A stretch of DNA of 64,000 nucleotides from the NCBI GenBank assembly GCA_035566015.1, contig DATMRS010000020.1, positions 434,001 through 498,000 of the forward strand, written 5' to 3'. The notes beneath the pieces are model-generated. The model searched no databases. It was given only the letters and a program-made list of their open reading frames with translations, and had not been told where the DNA came from. Positions within the stretch are counted from its first letter, which is position 1, and each line of letters begins with the position of its first letter. The position numbers and the translations under genes are program-made. This DNA is from DATMRS01 sp035566015 (lineage in GTDB: Bacteria > Pseudomonadota > Alphaproteobacteria > Sphingomonadales > Sphingomonadaceae). This document shows, in pieces, positions 26,960-35,174 of the stretch.

Positions 26960-27512
26960 GCGGCGGCCTCGGCAGAAACCAGCGCGCGATCACGATCCCG
27001 GCGGCGATCAGACCGAGCGCGTCGCCGATCGTGAGATAGACGAAATAGCGCCAGCCATAATGGTGCAGCACCGGCTGCCCGAGATGCAGATAGAGCGCGG
27101 CGGCGAGCGCGAAGAGCACCACCAGCCGAACCCGATCCGCAAAGCCCGCCACCCGCGCGGCGACGCCGTGGAGCGCGAGGCCGATGAGGAATGCGGTGAT
27201 GATCGAGAGGATGAGCGCGCCGAGCAAGGTGCCGGTATCGATCACCGGAAAGCCGTGGATATTGAAGTGGATCGTCGCGATCGGCCCCTGCCCGAACAAG
27301 GTCGTTCCCTGCTGCGTGCTCGTCCACGGCACGGCATAGGTGCCGGTGCCCGTCTGAGTGAGGTTGCGCGCGAGCGCCCGCTGGAGATCGGCGTTGGCGG
27401 GATCGCCCGCCACGCTGAACGCCAGCCGGCTGAGCGGCGTCCACCAGAAAAGGAAGGTGACGAGGAACTGGGCGATGCCGCCCGCAATACTGCCGATGAC
27501 AAGCCGAACCAT
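26949..27512 (-). CDS. Conserved membrane protein of unknown function
   Basis: A 187-residue protein with about four hydrophobic helices: one at the N-terminus, then near residues 92-115, 125-142 and 155-175. A soluble loop between the first two helices (about residues 33-90) is probably periplasmic. I do not recognise the family. It overlaps the ATP12 gene tail to tail. Confidence 0.75.
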   Translation of the reverse strand: MVRLVIGSIAGGIAQFLVTFLFWWTPLSRLAFSVAGDPANADLQRALARNLTQTGTGTYAVPWTSTQQGTTLFGQGPIATIHFNIHGFPVIDTGTLLGALILSIITAFLIGLALHGVAARVAGFADRVRLVVLFALAAALYLHLGQPVLHHYGWRYFVYLTIGDALGLIAAGIVIARWFLPRPPLTP

Positions 27513-27578
27513 GGGCTTACCCCCTTCGGTTAGGCGGACAGGCTTGCCCTTGTTCTATCCCGGTTGCAACCGGCCGCG

Positions 27579-28211
27579 TCAGGTGGTCAGCTTGCGGATC
27601 AGCCCGATAAGACCGCTCTGGCGGCTGCGCTTCAGCCGTTCGGCGTGCAGGATCGTGCGAACGTCGGCGAAGCAGCGATCGACGTCGTCGTTGACGAGGA
27701 CATAATCATAGCCGTCCCAATGACTGATCTCGTTCGCGGCCCGCTCCATCCGCGCGGCGATCACCTCGGCCGAATCGGTGCCGCGCGCGACGAGACGGCG
27801 GCGCAGCTCCTCGATCGAGGGCGGCAGGATGAAGACGCGCACGACATCGCCGCCCGCTTGCTGGTAGAGCTGCTGCGCGCCCTGCCAGTCTATGTCGAAC
27901 AATATGTCGCGGCCCTGATCGAGCAGGCGATCGACCGGCGCGCGCGGCGTGCCGTAGCGGTGGCCGAAGACATGCGCCCATTCGAGGAATTCGCCCGCGC
28001 TCGCCATGCTGCGGAAATGCTCGAGATCGACGAAGTGATAATCCACGCCCTCCGTCTCGCCGGGGCGCATCGGCCGCGTGGTCGCGGAAACCGACATTTC
28101 GAGGCCGTCATCATCGGCAAGCAGGCGGCGCGCGATGGTGGACTTGCCCGCGCCCGAAGGCGAGGACAGGACGAAAAGCAGACCACGGCGTTTCAGGTTG
28201 GATTCGGGCAT
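27579..28211 (-). CDS. gmk: Guanylate kinase
   Basis: A 210-residue enzyme that phosphorylates GMP to GDP. The P-loop SSPSGAGKST is near residues 17-26, and the GMP-binding segments SATTRPMRPGETEGVDYHF and FDIDWQGAQQL are present. Length is normal. The gene is divergent from the small membrane protein and riboflavin genes. Confidence 0.96.
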   Translation of the reverse strand: MPESNLKRRGLLFVLSSPSGAGKSTIARRLLADDDGLEMSVSATTRPMRPGETEGVDYHFVDLEHFRSMASAGEFLEWAHVFGHRYGTPRAPVDRLLDQGRDILFDIDWQGAQQLYQQAGGDVVRVFILPPSIEELRRRLVARGTDSAEVIAARMERAANEISHWDGYDYVLVNDDVDRCFADVRTILHAERLKRSRQSGLIGLIRKLTT

Positions 28212-28282
28212 GGCCTATTGCCGTCAGCCGGGCGGCCGCGTCAACACTGGCGCTTGGGGACGCATGCCCTTATCTGGCGGCC

Positions 28283-28612
28283 ATGGCCTTCTTTCCCCGC
28301 CCTGCCTCTCCGCGCGCCCTGTGGCGGGATATCCGCAGCTTCGTCGCGGCGCGGCAGCGCCACGAGATTATCTTCGGCTTCCTCGCGATCTTCATCACCG
28401 CGATGATCGTGCTGGGCTTCTACATCGATTCGCGCGTCGCCCCGCCGCCGCCGACCGTCACCTACGTCCAAAGCTGGCCCGAAAACCGCAGCGACGCCGA
28501 GATCATCGCCCAGCAGAAGATCGACCAGAAGAAGAAGGAAGAACGGCTGGCGAAGCGGCGCGCCGAATATCAGCGGCTGGCCAAGACGCTCGGCATCGAC
28601 CTTGATGACTGA
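28283..28612 (+). CDS. Small single-helix membrane protein
   Basis: A 109-residue protein with an N-terminal cytoplasmic segment, one transmembrane helix (about residues 29-48) and a C-terminal coiled-coil-like Lys/Glu-rich tail (about 70-105). It overlaps ribD by eight bases, so it is likely co-translated with the riboflavin genes. No function is recognised. Confidence 0.75.
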   Translation: MAFFPRPASPRALWRDIRSFVAARQRHEIIFGFLAIFITAMIVLGFYIDSRVAPPPPTVTYVQSWPENRSDAEIIAQQKIDQKKKEERLAKRRAEYQRLAKTLGIDLDD

Positions 28613-29582
28613 CACAAGCGAGGACACCCGCTGGATGGGCGCGGCGATCGCGCTCGCCGATCGCGCGCGCGGGCGTACCCACCCCAATCCCGAGGTGGGC
28701 TGCGTGATCGTCGCCCGCGGCCGCGTCGTCGGACGCGGCTGGACCCAGCCCGGCGGCCGGCCGCATGCCGAGGCGATGGCGCTGGCCGAAGCCGGCGATG
28801 AGGCGGCGGGCGCTGATATCTATGTGACGCTGGAGCCCTGCGCCCACACCTCGCCGCGCGGGCCTGCCTGCGCCGACCTGCTCGTTGCCGCGCGCCCCGC
28901 GCGCGTCGTCGCCGCGCTGGGCGATCCCGATCCGCGCACCAATGGGCAGGGCTTCGACCGGCTGCGCGCCGCCGGCATCGCGGTGACAAGCGGCGTCCGT
29001 GCCGCCGAGGCGCGGCGGACGATGGCGGGCTTTCTTACCCGGCAGCGGCTGGGGCGGCCTCATGTGACGCTGAAGCTCGCCACCTCACTCGACGGGCAGA
29101 TCGCGCTGGCGTCGGGCGAGAGCCGCTGGATCACCGGCGAGGCGGCACGCGCGCACGCGCATCTCGAACGCGCGCGCGCCAACGCGATTCTGGTGGGGCG
29201 CGGCACGCTGGAGGCCGACGCGCCGAAGCTCGACGTCCGCCTCGCCGGGCTGGAGGATCGCAGCCCGCGCCGCGCGCTGCTTTCGCGTGGCGCCGCGCCT
29301 GAAGGATGGGAGCGGCTGGACACGCCAGCGGCGATCGCGGGGCTCGATGCGTCGTGGCTGCTCGTCGAAGGCGGCGCGGGCGCCGCGGCGGCATTCCTCG
29401 CCGCCGATCTGGTCGACCGCCTGCTCCTTTATCGCGCGCCGATCCTGATCGGCGCGGGGCGGCCCGCGCTCGGCGATATTGGTCTTGTCCGCCTCGCCGA
29501 CGCGCACGGCCGCTGGACCATGCTTGACTCACGCCCGCTTGGCAGCGACCGGATCGAGGTCTACGAGCGCAGGCGAGACTGA
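28605..29582 (+). CDS. ribD: Bifunctional riboflavin deaminase/reductase
   Basis: A 325-residue enzyme for steps two and three of riboflavin synthesis. The zinc deaminase domain shows HAEAMALAEAG with the catalytic glutamate and EPCAHTSPRGPAC; the cysteine pair is separated by nine residues rather than the usual eight. The C-terminal reductase domain includes TLKLATSLDGQIALASGESRWITG. No FMN riboswitch precedes the cluster. It is followed two bases later by ribE. Confidence 0.93.
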   Translation: MTDTSEDTRWMGAAIALADRARGRTHPNPEVGCVIVARGRVVGRGWTQPGGRPHAEAMALAEAGDEAAGADIYVTLEPCAHTSPRGPACADLLVAARPARVVAALGDPDPRTNGQGFDRLRAAGIAVTSGVRAAEARRTMAGFLTRQRLGRPHVTLKLATSLDGQIALASGESRWITGEAARAHAHLERARANAILVGRGTLEADAPKLDVRLAGLEDRSPRRALLSRGAAPEGWERLDTPAAIAGLDASWLLVEGGAGAAAAFLAADLVDRLLLYRAPILIGAGRPALGDIGLVRLADAHGRWTMLDSRPLGSDRIEVYERRRD

Positions 29583-29584
29583 CC

Positions 29585-30202
29585 ATGTTCACCGGAATCA
29601 TCACCGATATCGGCACGATCGAAGCCGTTACCCACCAGGGCGACCTGCGCGTGCGCGTGCGTTCGGCCTATGACAGTGAGGATATTGCTCTCGGCGCATC
29701 GATCGCCTGTTCTGGCGCATGCCTGACGGTGGTGGACAAGGGCCCCGGCTGGTTCGACGTCGACGTTTCGGCCGAAACCGCCGCGCGCACCGCGCAGGGC
29801 CGCTGGACGGCGGGCAACCGCCTGAATCTCGAACGCGCGATGAAGCTGGGCGACGAGCTGGGTGGCCATATCGTCACCGGCCATGTCGACGGCGTCGGCG
29901 AAATCGCCGAAGTGCGGCCCGAAGGCGATTCGCTGCGGATCACGGTCAGCGCGCCGCGCGAGCTGGCGCCCTATATCGCGCCCAAGGGATCGATCACGCT
30001 CGACGGCGTCTCGCTCACCGTCAACGAAGTGGCCGACCGGCCCGGCGAGGGCGTGCGCTTCGGCATCAACATCATTCCGCATACCGCCGCGATGACGACG
30101 TTCGACGGGGTGGAGCCCGGCCGCGCCGTCAATATCGAGATCGATGTCCTCGCCCGCTATCTGGGCCGGATGGAGCAATTGCGCCATGTCCTCCAAAGCT
30201 GA
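29585..30202 (+). CDS. ribE: Riboflavin synthase, alpha subunit
   Basis: A 205-residue protein with two lumazine-binding repeats. It opens MFTGIITDIG, and GGHIVTGHVDGVG begins the second repeat. It dismutates 6,7-dimethyl-8-ribityllumazine to riboflavin. It lies two bases after ribD and overlaps the next gene by 17 bases. Confidence 0.95.
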   Translation: MFTGIITDIGTIEAVTHQGDLRVRVRSAYDSEDIALGASIACSGACLTVVDKGPGWFDVDVSAETAARTAQGRWTAGNRLNLERAMKLGDELGGHIVTGHVDGVGEIAEVRPEGDSLRITVSAPRELAPYIAPKGSITLDGVSLTVNEVADRPGEGVRFGINIIPHTAAMTTFDGVEPGRAVNIEIDVLARYLGRMEQLRHVLQS

Positions 30203-31340
30203 ACTCGCCCGCCTGCGCCACGGCTTTCTCTCCTCGCCCGAAGAGATCATCGACGAAGCGAAGAACGGCCGCATGTTCATTCTCGTCGACGACGAGGACC
30301 GCGAGAATGAAGGCGACCTCGTCATTCCCGCGCAGATGGCGACACCCGACGCGGTCAACTTCATGGCGAAGCACGGGCGCGGCCTCATCTGCCTCGCGAT
30401 GACGCACGAGCGGGTCGAGCAGCTCGGCCTCGACCTGATGAGCCGCAACAACGGCACGCGTCACGGCACCGCCTTCACCGTCTCGATCGAGGCGCGCGAC
30501 GGCGTCACCACCGGCATTTCGGCGGCCGACCGGGCGCGCACCGTCGCGGTGGCGATCGACGCGGCGAAGGGGCGCGAACATATCGTGACGCCGGGCCATG
30601 TCTTCCCGCTGGTCGCCAAGCCCGGCGGTGTGCTGGTGCGCGCGGGCCATACCGAGGCGGCGGTGGATGTCGCGCGGCTCGCCGGGCTCAATCCCTCGGG
30701 CGTCATCTGCGAGGTGATGAACGACGATGGGACGATGGCGCGGATGGATGACCTCGTCGCCTTCGCCCAGCTCCACAATCTGAAGATCGGCACGATCCGC
30801 GACCTGATCGCCTATCGCCGCCGCCACGACCACAATGTCGAGAAGGTGGCGGAGGTGGACTTCACCAGCCGCTATGGCGGCGATTGGCGCGCGATCAGCT
30901 ATCGCAACAAGGCGGTGGGCAACGAGACGCTGGCGCTCGTCAAGGGCCGGATCGATCCCGACAAGCCGACGCTGGTGCGCATGCACACGATCAGCCTGTT
31001 CACCGATACGCTGGGCGAGCTCAGCGACCGATCGGGCCTGCTGGAAGGGGCGATGGAGATGATCGCGGAGGAAGGCGCGGGCGTCGTCGTCCTCATCAAT
31101 CGCCAGTTACCCAATGCGGTGTCTACGGTAATGCAGATGCGCACGCGGGGCACGCCGCCCAACAAGGACGACATGAACGAACTGCGCGACTATGGCATCG
31201 GCGCGCAGATCCTGGCCGAACTGGGCATACGCGACATGATCCTGCTGACCAATGCGCACCATACCTTGATCGCGCTCAGCGGCTACGGCCTCAGCATCGT
31301 CGGCGAGCGGCCGATCCCCAACGCGCAGGGGGGCGACTGA
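30186..31340 (+). CDS. ribB: DHBP synthase with degenerate GTP cyclohydrolase II domain (RibBX)
   Basis: A 384-residue fusion. The N-terminal half is 3,4-dihydroxy-2-butanone 4-phosphate synthase, with the acidic active site DDEDRENEGD at residues 35-44 and RHGTAF. The C-terminal half aligns with GTP cyclohydrolase II (LVRMHTISLFTDTLG) but lacks the zinc-binding cysteines and the CDCG motif, so that activity is very unlikely. This matches the alphaproteobacterial RibBX form. A separate ribA must exist elsewhere for the pathway to work. Confidence 0.93.
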   Translation: MSSKAELARLRHGFLSSPEEIIDEAKNGRMFILVDDEDRENEGDLVIPAQMATPDAVNFMAKHGRGLICLAMTHERVEQLGLDLMSRNNGTRHGTAFTVSIEARDGVTTGISAADRARTVAVAIDAAKGREHIVTPGHVFPLVAKPGGVLVRAGHTEAAVDVARLAGLNPSGVICEVMNDDGTMARMDDLVAFAQLHNLKIGTIRDLIAYRRRHDHNVEKVAEVDFTSRYGGDWRAISYRNKAVGNETLALVKGRIDPDKPTLVRMHTISLFTDTLGELSDRSGLLEGAMEMIAEEGAGVVVLINRQLPNAVSTVMQMRTRGTPPNKDDMNELRDYGIGAQILAELGIRDMILLTNAHHTLIALSGYGLSIVGERPIPNAQGGD

Positions 31341-31768
31341 TGGCGCGGCTGCTGATCGTCGAGGCGCGATTCTACGACCATCTGAACGACCTGCTGCTGG
31401 AAGGCGCGCGCGCTGCGATCGAGGCGGCGGGCCACAGCCATGAGACGATCACCGTGCCGGGCGCACTCGAAGTGCCGGGCGCGGTGGCGCTGGCCGCCGA
31501 GACGGGACGCTATGACGGCTTCGTCGCGATCGGCGTCGTCATTCGCGGCGAAACCTATCATTTCGAGCTGGTCGCCAACGAAAGCGCGCGCGGGCTGATG
31601 GCGCTGACGATGGACGGCATCGCGATCGGCAACGGTATCCTGACCGTCGAAAACGAGGCGCAGGCGCTCACCCGCGCCCGGCGCAGCGAGAAGGACAAGG
31701 GCGGCGACGCGGCCCGGGCGGCGATCGCGATGCTGGCGCTCAAGGAACAGCTCGCCCGGCTGGGCTGA
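31340..31768 (+). CDS. ribH: 6,7-dimethyl-8-ribityllumazine synthase
   Basis: A 142-residue protein with the core VPGALEVPGAVALAAE and GVVIRGETYHFELVANESARGL. It condenses the DHBP synthase product with the pyrimidine to make lumazine. Its ATG shares a base with the preceding TGA. It closes the ribD-ribE-ribBX-ribH cluster. Confidence 0.96.
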   Translation: MARLLIVEARFYDHLNDLLLEGARAAIEAAGHSHETITVPGALEVPGAVALAAETGRYDGFVAIGVVIRGETYHFELVANESARGLMALTMDGIAIGNGILTVENEAQALTRARRSEKDKGGDAARAAIAMLALKEQLARLG

Positions 31769-31781
31769 GGGGTCGAGCTCT

Positions 31782-32816
31782 TCAACGGTCGACAGGACGG
31801 GGCGACCAGCGCGCAAGTGCGCGGCGTAATCGAGCGAAGGCCGCTTCGTCATTGCGTGGCCGCCCGTTGAAGAGAAGAACGGCGACCTGGCCGTCCGCGC
31901 GCACCACGACGCTGTACACGCCGGATATCGCGCCGAAATGCGTCAGGCTGCCGTCCGGCCAGACATGCCAGCCGAGGCCGTAATAATCCTTGCCTGCAAC
32001 CGCATAAGCCGGGCGGTCCGAGACGTGCGGATCGATCGGCCCCGTGGCGAAGCGCCAATAATCGGCGGCCGATCCCGTCCAGCCGCCGCCGGGGCCGAGC
32101 GCCGCATAGGCAACCGAAGGCCAGTCGGAAGGATGGCGCACCGTCGGCGCGCCGTTGAACACGAGATGCGCGCCGCGTGGCCGGAGCACCACCTGCTCCA
32201 CATAGGTTTCATAGGACACTCCCGAGAGACGGGCGATCATCTGCCCCAACCGGCAATAGCCCAGATTGGAATAGGCATAACGCGATCCGGGGCGAAACTG
32301 GGCCGCCGGCAGGCGATCGGCGAGATCGGCGCAATCATAGCGGCCGGAAATGCCCAATGCGGCGACGTGCGACGGATCGGCGATCGGATCGCCGCTGATC
32401 GCCCGATCCCAGCCGCCGCTATGTTCCAGCAATTGCCGCACGGTAATGCCGTGCCCCGCCTCGGCCACCGGCGCGTCGAGCCCGATCCGCCCCGCGTGGA
32501 CGAGCGCAAGCACCGCTGCGGCCGTGACAGGTTTCGACAGGCTGGCGAGACGAAAGCGATCCGACGGCCGCATCGCCCGCCCCGGTGCGGCCTCCCCGAA
32601 AGCCAGGACGGTGGGGCCGCCGCCGATCGGGCCGATGGCGGTCACGGCGCCGGCGATATGCTCGTCCGCAAGGAAGGCGCGAATCTCCGCCTCGAACGAA
32701 GGCGGCCGGAGGAGGCGGACGGCGGTCGGCACGGCGAGAAGCAGGATCGCCGCGCACAGGAGCAGGATTCGGATGCGGGCGGCGGAGAGAGGCAGAGGCG
32801 GCGCCATCCGGGCCAA
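31782..32816 (-). CDS. Membrane-anchored serine beta-lactamase-like hydrolase
   Basis: A 344-residue protein of the class C beta-lactamase/PBP-like family. An N-terminal hydrophobic segment (residues 15-32) anchors it to the membrane or exports it. S92-L-S-K95 is the catalytic SxxK motif and YSN in YAYSNLGY is the second motif; LTHFGAISG near the end replaces the KTG box. Such proteins are often esterases or D-aminopeptidases, so drug resistance should not be assumed. An ATG three codons inside is an alternative start. Confidence 0.88.
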   Translation of the reverse strand: MARMAPPLPLSAARIRILLLCAAILLLAVPTAVRLLRPPSFEAEIRAFLADEHIAGAVTAIGPIGGGPTVLAFGEAAPGRAMRPSDRFRLASLSKPVTAAAVLALVHAGRIGLDAPVAEAGHGITVRQLLEHSGGWDRAISGDPIADPSHVAALGISGRYDCADLADRLPAAQFRPGSRYAYSNLGYCRLGQMIARLSGVSYETYVEQVVLRPRGAHLVFNGAPTVRHPSDWPSVAYAALGPGGGWTGSAADYWRFATGPIDPHVSDRPAYAVAGKDYYGLGWHVWPDGSLTHFGAISGVYSVVVRADGQVAVLLFNGRPRNDEAAFARLRRALARWSPRPVDR

Positions 32817-32858
32817 CTGCCATCCTGCCTATAATATCAGGTGAACGCCCGACGCGGT

Positions 32859-34673
32859 TCACGCCTCCTCCAGCGCCTGCGCGCGTTCGGCCTGCTGCCG
32901 GCGCCACATCTCGGCATAGAGGCCATCCTCGGCGAGAAGGGCGACGTGGGTGCCGCGCTCGGCGACGCGGCCGGCGTCGAGCACGAGGATTTCGTCGGCA
33001 TGCACCACTGTCGACAGGCGATGCGCGATGACGATCGTCGTGCGGCGGCGCGAGATCGCGTCGAGCGTCGTCTGGATGCTCGCCTCGGTGCGGCTGTCGA
33101 GTGCTGACGTCGCTTCGTCGAGGATCAGCACCGGCGGGTTCTTGAGAAGGGTGCGCGCGATCGCGACGCGCTGCTTCTCCCCGCCCGACAGCTTCAGCCC
33201 ACGCTCGCCGACGCGCGTGTCATAGCCCTGGGGCAGCGAGACGATGAAATCGTGGATCGCCGCGCCACGCGCCGCTTCCTCGATTTCGGCCTGCGTCGCC
33301 CCGTCGCGGCCATAGCCGATATTGTAGCCGATCGTGTCGTTGAACAGCACCGTATCCTGCGGAACGATGCCGATCGCACGACGCAGCGACGCCTGCGTGA
33401 CATCGCGAATATCCTGCCCGTCGATCAGGATGCGGCCGTCCGTCACCTCGTAAAAGCGATAGAGCAGGCGCGCGAGCGTCGACTTGCCCGCGCCCGATGG
33501 GCCGACGATCGCAAGCGTCCGTCCCGCCGGGATGACGAGATCGATGCCGCGCAGGATCGGCCGCTCGCGATCATAAGCGAAGCGCACATCCTCGAACGCG
33601 ACAGTGCCGCCCTCCACATGGAGCGCCGGCGCGCCGGGCTTGTCCTTTATCTCCGCCGCGGTATCGATCAGGCCGAACATCGCCTCCATGTCGATCAGGC
33701 CCTGCCGTATCTCGCGATAGACCATGCCGAGCATGTCGAGCGGGCGGAAAAGCTGCGCCAGAAGCGTGTTGACGAGGACGACGTCGCCGGTGGTGAAGAG
33801 TCCGCGGCTCCAGCCCCAGACGGTATAGCCCATCGCGCCCGCCATCATCAGATTGGTGATGAGCGACTGGCCGATATTGAGCGCAGCGAGCGTCGATTCA
33901 TTGCGGACGGCGGCATGGGCATAGGCCTGCACCGCGCGGCCATAGCGGCGCGCCTCGCGCTCCTCCGCATTGAAATATTTGACCGTTTCGTAATTGAGCA
34001 GCGAATCGACCGCGTGGGCGACGGCGCGCGTGTCATGCTCCACCATCTCGCGGCGCGCCTGCGTGCGCCAATCGGTGATGAAGCGGGTGAAGACGATATA
34101 GATCGCGACCATCGCCAGCGTCGCCGCGACGAGGCCGACACCGAACTTGACGAGGAAGATCGCGCACACCGCGACCAGCTCGATCAAGGTCGGCGCAATG
34201 TTGAAGAGCAGGAAATAGAGCATCGTGTCGATACTCTTGGTGCCGCGCTCGACAATGCGGGTGAGCGCGCCGGTGCGCCGTTCGAGATGATAGCGCAGCG
34301 ACAGCGCGTGGAGATGACGGAAGAGCTGTTCCGACAGGCGGCGGGCGGCGTCCTGGCCCACCGTCTCGAAAATCGTGTTGCGCGCATTGTCGAACAGCAC
34401 GCCCGCGAAACGCGCACCGGCATAGCCGACCACCAGCGCGATCGCGAGGCCGACCGCCGGCTCCAGACCCGGCGTCATCCGGTCGATCGCGCCCTTATAG
34501 GCGAAGGGCATGAGGAGAACCGCCCCCTTCGCCGCGAGAACGAGCAGCAGGGCCATCACCACGCGCGCGCGGAGCGCCGGCCGATCGGCGGGCCACAGAT
34601 AGGGCAGGAAGCGGCGCAGCGCGGCAAGCCCGTTCTCGGGATTGGCGTTCGACATGGGACGTTCAGGCGGCAT
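32859..34673 (-). CDS. Atm1-type ABC exporter (half transporter)
   Basis: A 604-residue fused membrane and nucleotide-binding protein of the ABCB7/Atm1 class. The ATPase domain has Walker A GPSGAGKST, the signature LSGGEKQRVAIART and Walker B VLILDEATSALD. The membrane domain has RRFLPYLWPADRPAL near the start and ERGTKSIDTMLYFLLFN. The whole resembles the Novosphingobium Atm1 exporter, which moves glutathione derivatives and helps metal detoxification. The MPPERP start at 34673 is chosen because homologues begin MPPE; an ATG six codons inside is possible. No clear ribosome site precedes either. Confidence 0.92.
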   Translation of the reverse strand: MPPERPMSNANPENGLAALRRFLPYLWPADRPALRARVVMALLLVLAAKGAVLLMPFAYKGAIDRMTPGLEPAVGLAIALVVGYAGARFAGVLFDNARNTIFETVGQDAARRLSEQLFRHLHALSLRYHLERRTGALTRIVERGTKSIDTMLYFLLFNIAPTLIELVAVCAIFLVKFGVGLVAATLAMVAIYIVFTRFITDWRTQARREMVEHDTRAVAHAVDSLLNYETVKYFNAEEREARRYGRAVQAYAHAAVRNESTLAALNIGQSLITNLMMAGAMGYTVWGWSRGLFTTGDVVLVNTLLAQLFRPLDMLGMVYREIRQGLIDMEAMFGLIDTAAEIKDKPGAPALHVEGGTVAFEDVRFAYDRERPILRGIDLVIPAGRTLAIVGPSGAGKSTLARLLYRFYEVTDGRILIDGQDIRDVTQASLRRAIGIVPQDTVLFNDTIGYNIGYGRDGATQAEIEEAARGAAIHDFIVSLPQGYDTRVGERGLKLSGGEKQRVAIARTLLKNPPVLILDEATSALDSRTEASIQTTLDAISRRRTTIVIAHRLSTVVHADEILVLDAGRVAERGTHVALLAEDGLYAEMWRRQQAERAQALEEA

Positions 34674-35174
34674 AAGCGCATCAGATAGGTCAGGCGGGAG
34701 GAAACACCAAGCGGGAGGCGTCTCGCGAAGGGCGCGGGCCGGCTGCAGCCCCGTGGGGAGGGCCGCAGCCGGAAGAGCGGGCCGGCCGTGCCGGCTATGC
34801 CCGACGCACCCGTGGGGGCGGAAACGTCGGGCCCGGGACGGAACCCGTCTTCGCGACACAAAACAGAGCCATGTCCGCTGCCGGCAGGGACCAGAACCGC
34901 TGGCCGGACAGGCGACGATGCCGCGCCGCTGCAACGGCCGGGCGGCCGCCACCCCGCCCTGATCGGCCCAATATTCTCCGTAAGGCCAGTATCAGACCGT
35001 CTCATCTGCCAGGTGACAGTGCGGCGGGCCGGCAAAGACGCCTGACGCCGGGCACTTGCGCGAAATGCGGCAATGGATGGAAGACAGGCGATCCTTGCGG
35101 CAAACATACGATACTTTTACCGTTACAACCCATGCCGCCCTGCCGCTCAGGCGCGCGCGGCGACGGGAGTGCCG
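34674..35174. other. Hairpin-rich non-coding spacer
   Basis: About 500 bases between the divergent exporter and TPR-regulator genes with no convincing open frame. The left part holds four strong hairpins: 34739-34772 (8-bp outer stem), 34781-34795 (GCCGGC repeat, 3-base loop), 34799-34832 (8-bp stem) and 34837-34849 (5-bp stem). GGAAA or GGAA recurs near three of them. The right part (34950-35174) is less GC-rich and presumably carries the promoter for the regulator. It could be a leader of the exporter mRNA, a small RNA, or both. I do not recognise a known riboswitch class. Confidence 0.5.

Noticed and set aside
28212..28282. FMN riboswitch before the riboflavin genes
   Set aside because: No RFN conserved core is present in the short spacer, and the first gene is a small membrane protein.
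31782..32816. Antibiotic-resistance beta-lactamase
   Set aside because: SxxK and YSN are present, but the KTG box is changed and similar proteins are usually esterases or peptidases.
34690..34870. Cobalamin, SRP or RNase P RNA
   Set aside because: GC-rich hairpins are present but the conserved cores (GCCACTG, GGAAGGNAGCAGCC, GAGGAAAGTCC) are missing.
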